From positions 228,568,023-228,632,022 of the forward strand of contig OY992536.1 of the NCBI GenBank assembly GCA_963921195.1: 64,000 bases of DNA, read 5' to 3'. This DNA is from Pegoplata infirma (taxonomy: Eukaryota > Arthropoda > Insecta > Diptera > Anthomyiidae). How positions within the stretch are numbered: the first letter of the stretch is position 1; every line of letters starts with the position of its first letter. A model generated the notes under the pieces. It had not been told where the DNA came from, ran no database searches, and was given only the letters and a program-made list of their open reading frames with translations. Positions 33,662 to 46,039 of the stretch are shown piece by piece. A program made the position numbers and the translations under genes.

Positions 33662-34546
33662 GTGTCAGATGAAGTCTCAATGTCTGATCATCAGCACATT
33701 CGATTTGACATTCCGGGCAATCTGTCACTCACTCATGAATTTATATCAAGGAAAAATACTAACTGGATTTCTTATAGGGAATCTATCGCTTCTAAAGCTG
33801 ACCTGCTGATCACCGATATTGGTTCCATAGGGGACCTAGAAGTGGCAGCAGGACAGCTTGATCAAGTGATTAAATCCTCGTATCATGAAAGCAGCACAAT
33901 ACGTCAACAAAAGGTACGACGTAAGGTCCCGTGGTGGAGTGGTGCTCTTGATGATATGCGGAAGAAAGTTAGAAAACTTTTTAATGAGGCCAAACGTACT
34001 GGGAACTGGGATACTTATAGAAGTTCTCTGACTGAGTACAACAAGGAAATTAGAAGATCCAAACGGGCATCTTGGAGGAAATTCTGTGAAAGCATAGAAG
34101 ATACTCCTATAGTCGTAAGACTACATAAAACGTTAGTGAAATCCTCTACGAACGAAATGGGTCTCTTAAGGGGAAATAACGGTATATATACCAAGGACCG
34201 AAAGGAAACTTTGGAGTTGTTATTACATATTCACTTTCCTGATTCGATCATTTGTGATCCTTCAGGAAATAATCTTATACACGACCCCATAAGATTTTGT
34301 AGGAGAACATCTAATCTTTCAGGCGTCATCTTCGACCCGGATAAGGTTAGATGGGCCATTAAGTCCTTTGATCCGTGTAAATCCCCTGGGGGGGACGAAA
34401 TCTTCCCCGCTCTTTTGCAGAATGGGTTAGACTTTCTTTTAGTATCTGTTTTTAGATCCAGCTTTATATTTGGACACATCCCTTCACTTTGGAGGAAGGT
34501 AAATGTTGTATTCATACCTAAAGCTGGAATTGCCAAAATCGTATAG
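33662..34546 (+). pseudogene. LINE linker and RT N-terminal part
   Basis: Same frame as the endonuclease. It begins SDEVSMSDHQHIRFDI (endonuclease end with the SDH motif) and runs through a basic linker (RRKVPWWSGAL near residue 82). It reaches the RT fingers (FDPCKSPGGDEIFP near 238) and VNVVFIPKAG before a frameshift in an A run at ~34537-34540 moves the frame by one. Confidence 0.85.
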
Positions 34547-35402
34547 ACCCATAAGTCTTACATCCTTCCTACTGAAGACTATGGAAATATTACTGGATCT
34601 TCACTTAAGATCCACGTACTTGGACCAATATCCTTTACACAGGAATCAGTATGCATATGCAAAAGGCAAATCTACTGATTCGGCTTTACATCATCTGGTG
34701 ACAGTTATAGAAAAAGCCCATAAGGACAAGGAAATAGCTCTTTGTGCCATTCTGGATATTGAGGGAGCTTTTGATAATACTGGTTATGACTCCATTGAAT
34801 CTGCACTTCGGTGTAGAGGTGAAGATCAGGGTACATTTAGATGGATTAAGAACATGCTAGAGAGCAGGGAAATAAGCGCATCTATGGGTTGCACTCGAGT
34901 CACAGTGAATGCCGTTAAAGGCTGTCCTCAGGGCGGCGTCCTATCTCCACTACTTTGGTACTTGGTGATAGACGACTTGCTTCAGAGGCTAGATAATATG
35001 GGTTATCAGGCAATAGGTTAAGCGGACGATTTAGTAGTCATAGTAACTGATAAATTCGATAATATCATCTCGGACATTATGTGCAACGCTCTACGTTTGG
35101 TAATGGGCTGGTGCACTGAACAGGGTCTTTCCATTAACCCTAACAAGACTATTATAGTCCCGTTTACTAGGAGAAGAAATCTCAATTTAGGTATAATTTC
35201 CGTAGGGAATACTATTATCCAACTCTCTAAGGAGGTTAAATATCTGGGAGTTATCTTGGATACGAAACTTACTTGGAATTCACATTTAGACGGCACTATT
35301 AGAAAGGCTATATCGGCATTATGGGCAGCGAATAGGATTGTTGGTAGGACCTGGGGATTGAGCCCCAAAATGGGCATGTGGATCTACAAGATGATTGTAT
35401 GA
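34503..35402 (+). pseudogene. LINE reverse transcriptase core with two stops
   Basis: Reads KSYRPISLTSF, motif A ILDIEGAFDN and motif B GCPQGGVLSPLLW. TAA at 35019-35021 falls at the residue just before the catalytic ADD of motif C. The frame continues with ADDLVVIV, KTIIVPF and VKYLGVILD to TGA at 35400, probably a CGA-to-TGA change. The catalytic aspartates are encoded, but the product would end before them. Confidence 0.88.
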
Positions 35403-35408
35403 CCGATC

Positions 35409-36617
35409 ATGACGTACGCTGCCATAGTCTGGTGGCCGAAGACTATGCAGGGGGATGCCACCGTAAGACTAGGCAAGGTACAGCGTCTGGCCTGTACTCT
35501 AATCACGGGTGCTATGAGAACCTGCCCAACTTTGGCCCAAGAAGCCATTTTGGGTCTCACACCTCTCGACATATTTATTAGATCTATGGCAACTATGGCT
35601 GCGCGTAGAATGAATATCGATTACTCTGACCCTCGCAACTTGAGCGGTCACTCCAATATTCTTTCTTCAATAGGAATTAGGGAAAACCTAGATATGCCGA
35701 CGGATAGAATAAACACTGTGCTTCGCTTTGGAAGGAAATTTGAGATCGTGATACCGAGTAGACCAGAGTGGGATGAAGGTGGTCCATATGTGGATACTAG
35801 AAGCCTAAACTGGTATACTGACGGATCCAAAAAGTCCTCTGGAGTTGGCGCTGGTGTCTACGGTCCAAACACGCGGATCTCCGAACCAATGGGTAGGTGG
35901 CCTACAGTTTTTCAGACTGAAATTCAGGCTATTACAATATGCGCTAGAGTTAATATTGCAAAGGGTACTCATATTTCAATCTTCTCTGATAGCCAGGCAG
36001 CACTTCAGGCGCTGTCTTCTTGGGAATTTAAATCCAAAATGACACTGGAATGTTTTGATACCCTTCAGCAGCTGGCCGGGAGAAACAAAATTATTCTATT
36101 TTGGATCCCTGGTCATAGAGGTTTTGAGGGTAATGAGATAGCGGATGAGCTTGCTAGAAATGCCTCCGCCACTCCTATGACCGGACCCGAACCCTATTGT
36201 GGGGTAAACTGGTCCACCTTCTCGAACATGATTAGGGGTTTGAAAAGAACCGACTTCTTAAACTTGTGGGAAAATTCAGGAGGTCTACGACAATCCAAAG
36301 CACTAATCGCTCCATTATCATACGGAAGTATACTTAATCACACCAAAAGTGACATTAGGTTACTGACAGGTTTTCTCACCGGGCATTATAAGGTAAATTA
36401 TCACTTGCATAATTTAAACCTTTGTGCATCGTCTTTGTGTCGACTTTGTCTTGAGGAAGTGGAGACAACGCAACACATATTATGTGAATGCATCGCAATA
36501 TGTAGGATCAGAAGACGGTTCTTAGACAAGGAATTACTTAATTCTGAGGATATAAGGCTAGCTTCTCCATCCTCTGTTATAATGTTCATTAGGAACATTG
36601 AACAGAGTTTGAATTAG
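35409..36617 (+). pseudogene. LINE C-terminus with RNase H and Cys/His motif
   Basis: 402 codons in the frame of the RT core. The thumb/connection region is followed by RNase H: WYTDGS near 135, IFSDSQAAL near 193 and FWIPGHRGFEGNEIADELA near 230-248. A CRLCLEEVETTQHILCEC zinc-like motif lies near 340. It ends naturally at TAG 36615. Longest intact part of the element. Confidence 0.88.
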
Positions 36618-36700
36618 ATTAATGGATCTTGGCACAAAAGACCCACAAGGGTCGCAGTGCCGGCCGTTAGGGCTAGATCACCCCTTGAATAAAAAATAAT

Positions 36701-37177
36701 AATAAAACCATTTTTCACCAGCTGGTGAATAAAAAGTAACATAATAAAAAGTAACAAAATAAAAGAAACATAATTATTTTTCAACAAAAAAAAAAAAAAT
36801 TTTTCATTAAATTTTTGTTGATTAAATTTTTTTTCATTAAATTTTTTTTTTTTCATTAAATTTTAACAAATTTTAAAAAGTAACATAATTAATTATGAAC
36901 AAAAAAAAAATTTTTTTTTTTCATTTAATGTTTTTTCATTAAATTTTTTTTTTCATCAATTTATTTTTTTATCAAATTTTTTTTTTTATAATTTTTTTTT
37001 TATAATTTATTTTTGCACTTTATTTGATAAATAAGCTCTTATGGTTTTTTAATGGGGTCCTCGACTGATATTTCAATTCATTTTGCATGGAATAGCTAAG
37101 TAATATAACATTATTTATTCTAAAAAAAAGTGCTTTGGTAAGTACACCCAAATCTTCCGCACAACATTATCATGATT
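36701..37177. other. AT-rich simple-sequence stretch
   Basis: 36770-37020 consists of TTTTTTCATTAAATTTT-like tracts with long T and A runs. No gene. Confidence 0.7.
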
Positions 37178-39314
37178 TCTGTGGCCGTACGAAAAAACTA
37201 GTTAACTCCACTTTTTGCGAAAATTGAGATAACACCAAAAATAGAAAGTGCATTCGATTTACTATCACTCTGTCAGATCGAAATTTTGATATATGTTCTC
37301 ATTAACAAGTTATTTGGAAAACAAAATAATGAAAAACACCAAGTTTTATGTAAAAACTAGATAACTCCATGCATTTTTCGAAAAAACAAGACAACTCCAT
37401 AGTTTCTTAAAAAACAAAAAAATTAAAAGTTTAAAACGATGTTCTTTCGAAAACTATGGGAGAAAAAGCTGAAAGAACAAGTTTGAGTCACGACTCCTTT
37501 GAGTCCAAATTTTGAACCTAAAAATTTTAACTACCGAGAATTCATAGATTGCATATAAAAAATGCATAGAATTTTTTTTTGCAGATCTTAGTTCATAGAA
37601 TACGACTGCCAAACACCCAAAATATCTTAAAGAAATAGTTTTTAAGTTATTAATAACTTATATATAGGATAACTTACTTTACACCATCCCAGTAATGCAT
37701 GCAAATTATGAGTCAGGTATAAAGTAAATTATCAAGTTTATAAGAAAGCATACTAGAAGCAAAAGGTATCAAATACATGATATTTTTAAGGCTACGAGAA
37801 AAAAAATAATATAGCATACGATAACATGTTACAAGCAGTGAATAAGTATCGTTATTAAATTTACTCACGTGATTGCAAGCGTGTGTGAGTAGAACGAATA
37901 TGCCCGTGAGTGTGCGTGATTCGAAAATTCCTGTCGTGAGCTCATCTCTAGTTTAAACTAATGCATTTTTGTATAAAATATTTATTTTTTATGTTATTAT
38001 GTTATTATAATGCATAATTTAAAATTTTAAAATAACACAGGGCAACACTTTTTTTTGCCCGGGTTCTAATAGCTAGTCTTGGGTAATTGGGGTACGCTGA
38101 TTTCATATCTGGCTATCGTTTTTTTGGGTCAGCTCTAGTTTTCGAGATATAGCCTAAGGAAACTTTGAAAATAGGCTATTTTTGCCATGTTTGTGAGTCC
38201 ATATTTACCAACACTAGCCTTACATCCAAAAAGTGAATGACGATTTAAGATATGTTGGATATGCTGGTTCCAAAAATGCTCTTCCTTTTGCTTAGTCATA
38301 TTTAGTTTTTGAGATATCGCTAAAATAAAATTTTAAATTTATGACCGCTTTAATTTTCTCTAATACTTATGCCCTTTTTAATAACTCCAAAACTAAAGCT
38401 GTCAGAAAAAAAGCTAATACCAGTTTTGAAATCCTCGCATCCAATATAGTAAAGTTCACGTTTAAAACTGAGGCTCTAAAATTAGTTTTGGAAATTATAG
38501 CCAAGCAAAGTTGGTAAAACACGCACTTTTTGGACTCTTTAATAGCGATTTGCTCGCGAACGTGAGCTGATGGAAAAAATTGGATAACGGATTCGGAATC
38601 AGCACACCAAACTCCATATAAATCAGTTGCCAAAGGTCAGGCAAATTGAAAAAGTTCAAATTTTGTCAACCTGTGTAATATATAATGTAACCAGAAATAA
38701 TAAATATGAAATACAATTTTTCACCTTGAAATAATATGTTGTTGAACAAATGTTTGGTAAGAAATACTAAAATAATGCTACAAATAAGGGATATACATTA
38801 CCTGGTAATGTGTGACATAATCAACACTCATTACAAAAGATTTGCTGGGAAGTTTATGTATAAAAACATACAAAAACTCGGCTTATTTTCGAGATACATA
38901 CGAATAAAAGAAAAAAAATTTTTTCGAAAAAACTAGTTAACTCCATTTTTTTCGTAAAAAATGGGTTTATGAGTCAAAAAGTTAATATTTTTCCACATAT
39001 GATTACTAAAGTTGCCGTAATTTCATAATATATAAGAATTAATTGAAAAAAAATAGTTTTTTTGGAAAAACTAGTTAACTCCATTTTTCGAAAAAACAAG
39101 TTAACTGACATCGATTTTCGGATTTAGTGTCCAAAAATGAGTTCAATGGAACCAGAAATCTTTAATATTATTAAAAATTATGTTTTGTCTAATGTGCATG
39201 CAGAATAACATAAATTCATAAAAAATAATTAGTGAAATATGTTAAAAACTTAAAGTGTGTTTTTCTCCTGTTTTCAAATAATGGAGTTAACTAGTTTTTT
39301 CATACGGCCACAGA
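37178..39314 (+). mobile_element. 2137-bp TIR element, copy 1
   Basis: Termini are TCTGTGGCCGTACGAAAAAA and its near-complement ending CGGCCACAGA, followed inward by CTAGTTAACTCCA. The motif ACTAGTTAACTCCA and variants recur several times inside near both ends. The only frames are an 88-codon one (minus, 38367-38633) and a 66-codon one (plus, 38736-38936), both without recognisable domains. They are conserved in copy 2 only because the copies are nearly identical. No target duplication is visible at this copy. Confidence 0.85.
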
Positions 39315-39351
39315 TATATAGATTAGAGTTCGTTTGGTGACTATGTCACTT

Positions 39352-40505
39352 CATCTGTTTATTGGATATCATAATTTTTTTAAAGGATTTAGGGGAGCTA
39401 AAAAGAATGCCGGTATTTTTTTGGAAAAATTTTCACTCCTTGGGGTGGTTCAAAGCATCTGAAAACGCGGATTTTGAGCTGATTTTTCTGCAGAGAAAAA
39501 ACGACTGAATATATTGCAAATTCTGATTGCACCAATCGATTCTACACCAAAAATAAAAATAATAGCAGTTTTTTGAACTCTTAAAAAAAGTTCCAATAAC
39601 CCACAGCAGGGGGCGGAAAAATCGATTTTTTAAAAAAAAAATTTAAATTATTTTTTTAATCATGCACGATGAAGAGGCAGTTTTTGCTAAGAAATTTGGT
39701 ACGAAAAGCACCTTTCTATCACAACCCATTAAAAAGTTATAAGGCTTCAAAGTTTTTTTTCTAATGGCAAAATTATAAAACTCTAACCGAAATTTGAAAA
39801 TTTTTTGGATGGGTCCGCGGTCTGGACACTCGTTTTCGATTTTCATCTCAATGCTGATTCCAAATCTGTTTTCCAAAATGTTCCGTAACGTCAGGTTTTT
39901 GAGATTGAGGTCAAAGTTCACAAAAAACGCATTTTTGTGCATTATTGAGAGCATTTTTTTGTGATGATTTTGGATGATATTCTGGGATCATAAAACTTGT
40001 TTTCGATTAACATTTCGATGCTGATTCTGAATATAGATTTCAAATTTTTCTATCACGTCATGTTTTCGAGAAAATTGAGGTCAAAGTTCTCAAAAAACGT
40101 GTTTTTGTCCATTTTTGAGAATTGATAACTTTTTAACGGGTTGTGATAGAACGGAAAATTTAGTACTATTTTGTCAAGCTGAAAATGCCCTTTAATTGTG
40201 CATATTTAAAAAATTAATTTAAAAAGAAAATGGAAAAACCTTATATTTCCGCCCTCTGTGGTGGGTTTTTGGAACTTTTTTTAAGAGTTTGAAAAATGAC
40301 CATTGTATTATTTTTTGCTGTAGAATCGACTGATGAAATCAGATTTGCGATATATGCAGCCGTTTTAGCTCTGCTGAAAAATCAGCTCAAAATTCGCGTT
40401 TTCAGATGTGTTGAACCACCCCAAGGAGCGAATATTTTTCCAAAAAAATACCGCCATTCTTTTTAGTTCCCCTAAATCCTTCAAAAAAATGATGATATCC
40501 ACAGA
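39352..40505. repeat. 1.15-kb foldback
   Basis: Arms ATCTGT...GGATATCAT...AAGGATTTAGGGGAGCTAAA are matched in reverse complement up to GATGATATCCACAGAT. The similarity extends through CTTGGGGTGGTTCA and AAAACGCG to a centre near 39930. The centre holds two direct ~115-bp repeats (GAGGTCAAAGTTC, AAAAAACG). Confidence 0.85.
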
Positions 40506-41569
40506 TCAAATTTTCAAAATTAACTCTAATATAGATATTACCATTAATAACCAAAAAATGTTTAATTACATTTCAAAAATTTTCAATTATATTGGAATTT
40601 TTTTAAATATAATTGGATGGTTTTTAAATAAATTTGGAGAGTCTAAAATATGATTAGACATTTTTTGTAATATAATTTGTATTTTTTGAAACTAAAGTGG
40701 AAATAATGTACTCAATTTTTTTTTCATTCAAAATGTGTTAAAGGTGCTATGATATAAACACTCTCTTTGCAGCGCTGATTAATGCGCAATAATGATGCAG
40801 TGAAATCATGTGTCTTTGTCCAAAACTTGTGGTTTTTTATTCAAAAAGTGTTTAATATATTTAAAAGGAAAGCATATGAGAAATTTTATCAAAATATAAT
40901 TTTATATTTTAAGTTTTATTTAAAAAATCTTAACAACAAATTTAAATTTGTTCCCCTTACTTTTACTGCCTCCGCAAGAGCGCTCTTTGGATGCGCTTCG
41001 GTATGCTATAAAAAGATGTTGTGTCGCCAAAATCTCGATTTATTTTTGCTGGGATAGTTAACCGATTTGGTCCAAAATTTTATCAGGTACTAACTTTAGG
41101 TCGTTTAACAAATCCAATACTTCAGGGTCAGCGAAAAACCGAAAAAATAATATAAGAACCACTCTAGTAAACAAATTTTCAGAAAAAACATATGTTACTA
41201 TTAATCGATAATATATTATTAATCGGCATAAATTTTTCGATTAACCCTTTAATCGAAATTAGCAACTTTAAATTAATTGAACAATTATTCGTCTAAAATT
41301 GTTCGATTAATCGAACAAAAATTAATCGGCTGAACGCCTTACTAGATACTAAATGTAGTAAAACCGCATTTACAGTTTTTCTTTTCGTGATCCTGTTTCT
41401 TTTGAAAACGACTTTAAAGTTTTAGTGGATTAAATTTTATTAGATATTTTTTTGCCACTAGTGACGGCAAATAAATTGGAGGATCTCCCCTAATTTTCCT
41501 GTTTTATTATTTTTACATATCAGAAAAAAGTAGGTAAGTTACGTCCTTTTAAAAATTTATACATCACCT
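40506..41569. repeat. Non-coding stretch with duplicated GCGCTC segment
   Basis: 40765-41000 (GATTAATGCGCAATAATGAT, CCCCTTACTTTTACTGC, AAGAGCGCTCTTTGGAT) recurs as a direct diverged copy at 43245-43480. 41200-41340 is rich in ATTAATCG/CGATTAA strings like those at 3420. No gene. Confidence 0.6.
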
Positions 41570-41830
41570 AGCAGAAATTTTGCTGAACCGGCAGCAGCTT
41601 TTGAAAATGAAACTTGAGTCAAGGAGCGCATCCAAACCTGCTGAATTCATGCATGATTCTCTAAGGCAATGTCACACTTTAGAGCGCTAGTTGGATACAC
41701 CGAAAAAGCGCTTTTATAATGCACTGACTATTTCTGAAATGCAATTGGAAAACATGATATTGGAATATCTTAAATAAAATTGACTATTTCTGAAACTCAG
41801 TTGAATATTTCTGAAATACAATTGAAAATT
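41570..41830. repeat. Inverted match to the window's right edge
   Basis: CAGAAATTTTGCTGAACCGG, GGAGCGCATCCAAA, TGAATTCATGCATGATTC and TTTAGAGCGCTAGTTGGATA occur here. Their complements occur in inverse order at about 63600-63945. CAATTG minisatellite units adjoin both copies. Confidence 0.7.
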
Positions 41831-43560
41831 AAAACGTATGTTTTAGTTTATTTTGTAGTATTGGTAAAAAAAAATTAAAGATTTTTATGTCAAAAAAAGT
41901 TCAAAGTCCGGACTACACCATTTTCACTTATATTTCAGAAAATACAAATTATATTTCAGAAATTTCTATGTATATTTCAGAAATTTCTATTTTTATATCA
42001 GAAATTTCCACTTATATTTCAGAAACATTTATTTATGTTTCAGAAATTTCCAACTGTATTTAAGAAAGTTCCATTTGTATTTCAAATGATGGAAATATAA
42101 AAATGAATTTTCTGGAAAGAATTTAGAAAATTTTTAAATACAAATGGAAATTTTTGAAACACAATTGGAAATTTCTAAAATACACATCGATTTTTTTAAA
42201 TTAAAATTTTCTTAATACACAGAAAAAATTCTGTACATAAATAGTATGAATTGTTTTCTTTAATTTCAGTTCATACTATGTATGAATTTATTTATACTTT
42301 TTATAAATCTTTTTATTTTGTTTTAATTTAAAAAAAAATCAAAAAACTATTTATTTGAAAAAAGAAAATAAATGTCAAACAATTAATTTTCTTCGAAAAA
42401 AATGCTTTAGAAGTGGGATTTTATATTCGCGTACCATGGAGGATATATAACAAATAAGAAAACTAAAGGTATGTGTGAAAAGTATGGATTTCCATAAACA
42501 TTTTGAAGTAAAAAATGTATTTCTTCTTATTTTCTTTACAGCAATTTTATCTTGATGCCATATCCATTTTTTTGTTTTCTGCAATTGTTGAAGAATGAGT
42601 TGGATAATTTTACTAGTGCTAAGAGATGAAGCTTACCCGCAATAATATGCACGGCGATCACACAAATTTTTCATGTATTTTGAATTATTTTATTAAATTT
42701 AGACCAATGAATTTAATATATGTACATAAATAAAAATGCATTTTTTTTGCAATAAAAATCTATTTGTTTTTCTTAATTTTTATTGTATTCATCATAGAAT
42801 TGATTTCGTGTACAAAATTTGCCAAAAAATTTAATAAAAATCCCCATGAATTTGTTCATAATATTTATAAAAAAATTCATACACCGTATGAACATGGTTT
42901 GGGAAAAAAAAGTCATGTTCAATTCATACAGTTTATGAAAAAATTTATTCCAGGAATGAATTTTTTTTTCTGTGTAGCAATTATAAAATTTTGAAATCCA
43001 TTTTGAAATTTCTAAAAAGCATTTAGAAAATTTTGGAAATACAAATTTAAATTTCTTAAATACAATTGGAAATTTCTGAAACATAAATAGAAATTTCTGT
43101 AATATATATCGTAATTTCTGATACATATATAAATAAAAATTTCTGAAATATAAATAAAAATGTATTTATTCTTTAAAATAAAATTTGCTGTTTTTTTGTT
43201 AGCCTATCTACCATCATTCATAATGTGATACAAGATTTTATGATAGAAGCAGTCGTTGCAGCGCCGATTAATGCGCAATAATGATGCAGTCAAATCATGT
43301 GTCCTTGTCAAAAACTCATGCTTTTTCATTCAAAAAATGTTAAAAATATTAAAGAGAAAGCAAGTGTGAAAATTTATCAAAAAATAATTTTATATTATAA
43401 GTTTTATATAAAAAATCTCAACAAAAAATTAATATTTTTTTCCCCTTACTTTTACTGCATCCTCAAGAGCGCTCTTTGGATTTATTTTTGCTGTGCAATA
43501 TCATTAAAAATTTTCAACAAAATATTATAATAAAATTTTCAATTGGCTTTATTCACATCC
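41740..43560. repeat. Degenerate TTTCAGAAATT/AATTTCTGAAA minisatellite
   Basis: Scattered ~21-bp units related to 19971-20405, in both orientations (41740-42190 and 42990-43160), separated by a MITE. 43245-43480 is the second copy of the GCGCTC segment. Confidence 0.65.
42218..42974. mobile_element. 757-bp MITE, CACAGAAAAAATTC ends, TA duplication
   Basis: TA at 42216-42217 and 42975-42976. Ends CACAGAAAAAATTC and GAATTTTTTTTTCTGTG. TTCATAC/GTATGAA motifs occur near both ends. Short frames inside show no domains. Confidence 0.85.
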
Positions 43561-45219
43561 CTTTATCCTGATATGGCAAAATAAAAAAATGAAAAAAATA
43601 GGGGGATCATCATCTTACACATGTCATCACAAGTGTATTCCTAGAATGAACAAAAATATTTTACAAAGTGTATTCTTTCAAATTTTGAAGTCCCTTTAAA
43701 AGGAAACAGGATTACGAAACGAAAAACTGTAAATGAAGTTTTACTCCAATTGATCTTTACTTTAAGACGTATATCATTCGGTTCATGTTTAATATTGGCT
43801 GTCGGACGGTGTAATCAAGTAAAGTAGTAATTTAAAAAAATCAAAAACCGAAAAAAATAACTTGGTTTGTATGGGAAATATTTTTTTGCGGCTTAAGTTT
43901 AACCCCCCAAAGAAAAGTGTTAATTTTGTCCGATTTGGCTAAAAAATTTACACGCAGAGTTTCTAGACCAAATCGAACCATAATTTGCGATCGACGAAAT
44001 TCGAAAAAAAGTCATAAGTCGTGCCACCTTAATGTATACACCAATTAACACACGTGAAAAGTCCTATACTTCTCTGTCCCAAACAGTTAAAAAATTAAAA
44101 TTCACGAGGTTTAGTGAGAAAAGTTTTTTGACAACAACTCTAAAATTTGAGGGTGCCTGGCAAGTTTAATTTGCAATTTTGTGATCATCAAAAGCGTTTT
44201 TTCATTGTAGCACAGTATTATTTTATTAAATATTACGAGACAAAATAATTGCTTCTGAAATCAAGAACTGTTATATTTTTGTTTTACTACTATGTTTTTA
44301 TTTTTATTTCGTTTTCCATATGCTCAGGCAGCTGTTTGTTCTGATTATGTGATTGGACCGGTTTAAGCCGGTTTTAGTAATTTGCAACAATCGTTATTTT
44401 TTAAATCTTGACTATTCGAAAATCGGTGAGACCGGTTCTTGGACTATTGAAAAACATTTTTTTAAATGCCTATTATATAAACCTTCAAACAATTAAACTC
44501 GAATTATTTTTTTTAAGTATTGTGCCCAAAAATTTTTATTTAAAAATTAATTTGAATGTTTTTATCGATTTCAAACCGTATGGAATCTCTTTTGAACTAA
44601 AACTGTTTAAATTATGGCGTATAATTAATATTTAATAAATGTACTGCAATACAATATCACTCATACGCTTTGGTTCAATAAAACTTTTTTCTTTAAATTG
44701 CAAAAATATTTTAAATTTAAACAAAATGTTGTCCCTCTTCTAGTTTTAAACAATTATCAAAATGTCCACCATAATATTTCAAAAATATGTATTTATTTTC
44801 CCTTTAGATATATTTTGGATTTTTTTTTTTGTACTATTCCCCTGTTGATATTAAAAATAATCTGTTGTCTTTCTATTCCATAAGAGTAATAGTTTTTACA
44901 ATATTGTTTTTTTTTGTTTGTTAAATACACAATAAACTGATGCTAGACTCGGTCTATTCATTCTATTGCACTTGATATCCATCTCTCTAATATGGTCTGT
45001 GATTGTGTTTAGTGAATGGGATGTGTAGTGTATGTTCTGCATTCTGGTATTTAGAGATAGAAATAACAAAAAAAAAATATAAAAAATTCTAAATACCATT
45101 GTTGTTTTAATATTCAAGTAGCATATCAATTGTTTGTTAAGATAATATCAGGAAACATTAAAAAATTGTAAAAATTATTTTTCAAAAAGGATTTTAAGAG
45201 TTTTGTGTTCAATTATATT
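43561..45219. other. AT-rich non-coding stretch
   Basis: No gene or clear repeat; ORFs at 44408, 44698 and 44896 are low-complexity. Confidence 0.45.
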
Positions 45220-45735
45220 GAATTTAACATGGTTGGTTACCGTTACCCTTATTATACCGTTACCGATTCAAAACCCTTTCAAATCGAATACCGTTACCGT
45301 TACCGATACCGCTAAAAATATTTTTAAAATACCGTTACCCTTACCGTTACCGTTATAATTATTAGAAGTTACCGGTATTGTACCGGTATTTTAAATTTTA
45401 CCTGTTTTAAGGAATTTTAACGAACAAAAAAATAAAATCAAATTGCTAACATAATTTTAAATTTATAATTTGCAAATTATCATAAAATAAATGAAAAAAA
45501 TAATAACCATATCAAATCTATACTGGTTTTTGGGTCTATAAAATATTTTTAGCTTTCACACAGAAAGAAATAAAAAAAAAATTTGAGTAAATTTTTAATA
45601 CTATTGAGTAAAAAATTACTCAATTTTCCACCAGTAAACGATTTAATAGTATTGAGTAAATTTTTAATAAAAATTTATTAAATTTTTGCCAAAAAAATTT
45701 GAGTAAATTTTTAATTGACACCAGGGTAAGGAATG

Positions 45736-46015
45736 GCACACGTGCCCAGGGCACATGTACGCACATTTGGCACATAGCACATCTAAAACGTGTGCCGTGT
45801 GCCAATTATTGGCACACGACACATGGGCCGTGTGCCATGTGCTGGCACACGGCACATTTCAGGTGTGCCATGTGCCATACACATGGCACACGGCACATCT
45901 GAAATGTGCAATGTGTCCTAGTATGACACATGGCACATCTGAAATGCGCCGTGTGCCAGCACATGGCACATGGCCTGTGTGCCGTGTGCCAATTATTGGC
46001 ACGTGGCACATTTTA
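45736..46015. repeat. GTGCCATGTGCC-type minisatellite, left arm
   Basis: Built from GTGTGCCATGTGCC, GGCACACGGCACAT and TTGGCACA blocks that are themselves short palindromes. Several overlapping frames are open on both strands (Cys-, His- and Trp-rich), a composition effect. GC content is much higher than the surroundings. Confidence 0.85.
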
Positions 46016-46039
46016 GATGTTTTTTTTGTTCAATAATTG

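Larger units (their letters stand above)
33256..36700 (+). mobile_element. LOA-like non-LTR retrotransposon, 5'-truncated and decayed
   Basis: Contains, in order, part of an APE-type endonuclease, reverse transcriptase, RNase H and a C-terminal Cys/His motif. No ORF1 is present, and the endonuclease N-terminus is missing. Three in-frame stops (33656 TGA, 35019 TAA, 35400 TGA) and one frameshift near 34537 show it is dead. The 3' end is a short UTR ending in AATAAAAAATAATAATAAAA. An RNase H after the RT suggests the LOA or I clade; LOA is favoured but not proven. GC content is visibly higher than in the flanks. Confidence 0.9.

Noticed and set aside
38367..38936. 88- and 66-codon ORFs conserved at 60260-60829
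   Set aside because: Conservation only reflects two near-identical copies of one element; no domains.
45240..45380. TTACCG hexamers as telomere-like repeats
   Set aside because: They are subterminal repeats of a hAT-like element with inverted counterparts at the other end; flies lack such telomeric repeats.
45620..46036. Cys/His/Trp-rich ORFs (also 54844-55227)
   Set aside because: Products of the GTGCC minisatellite read in several frames on both strands.
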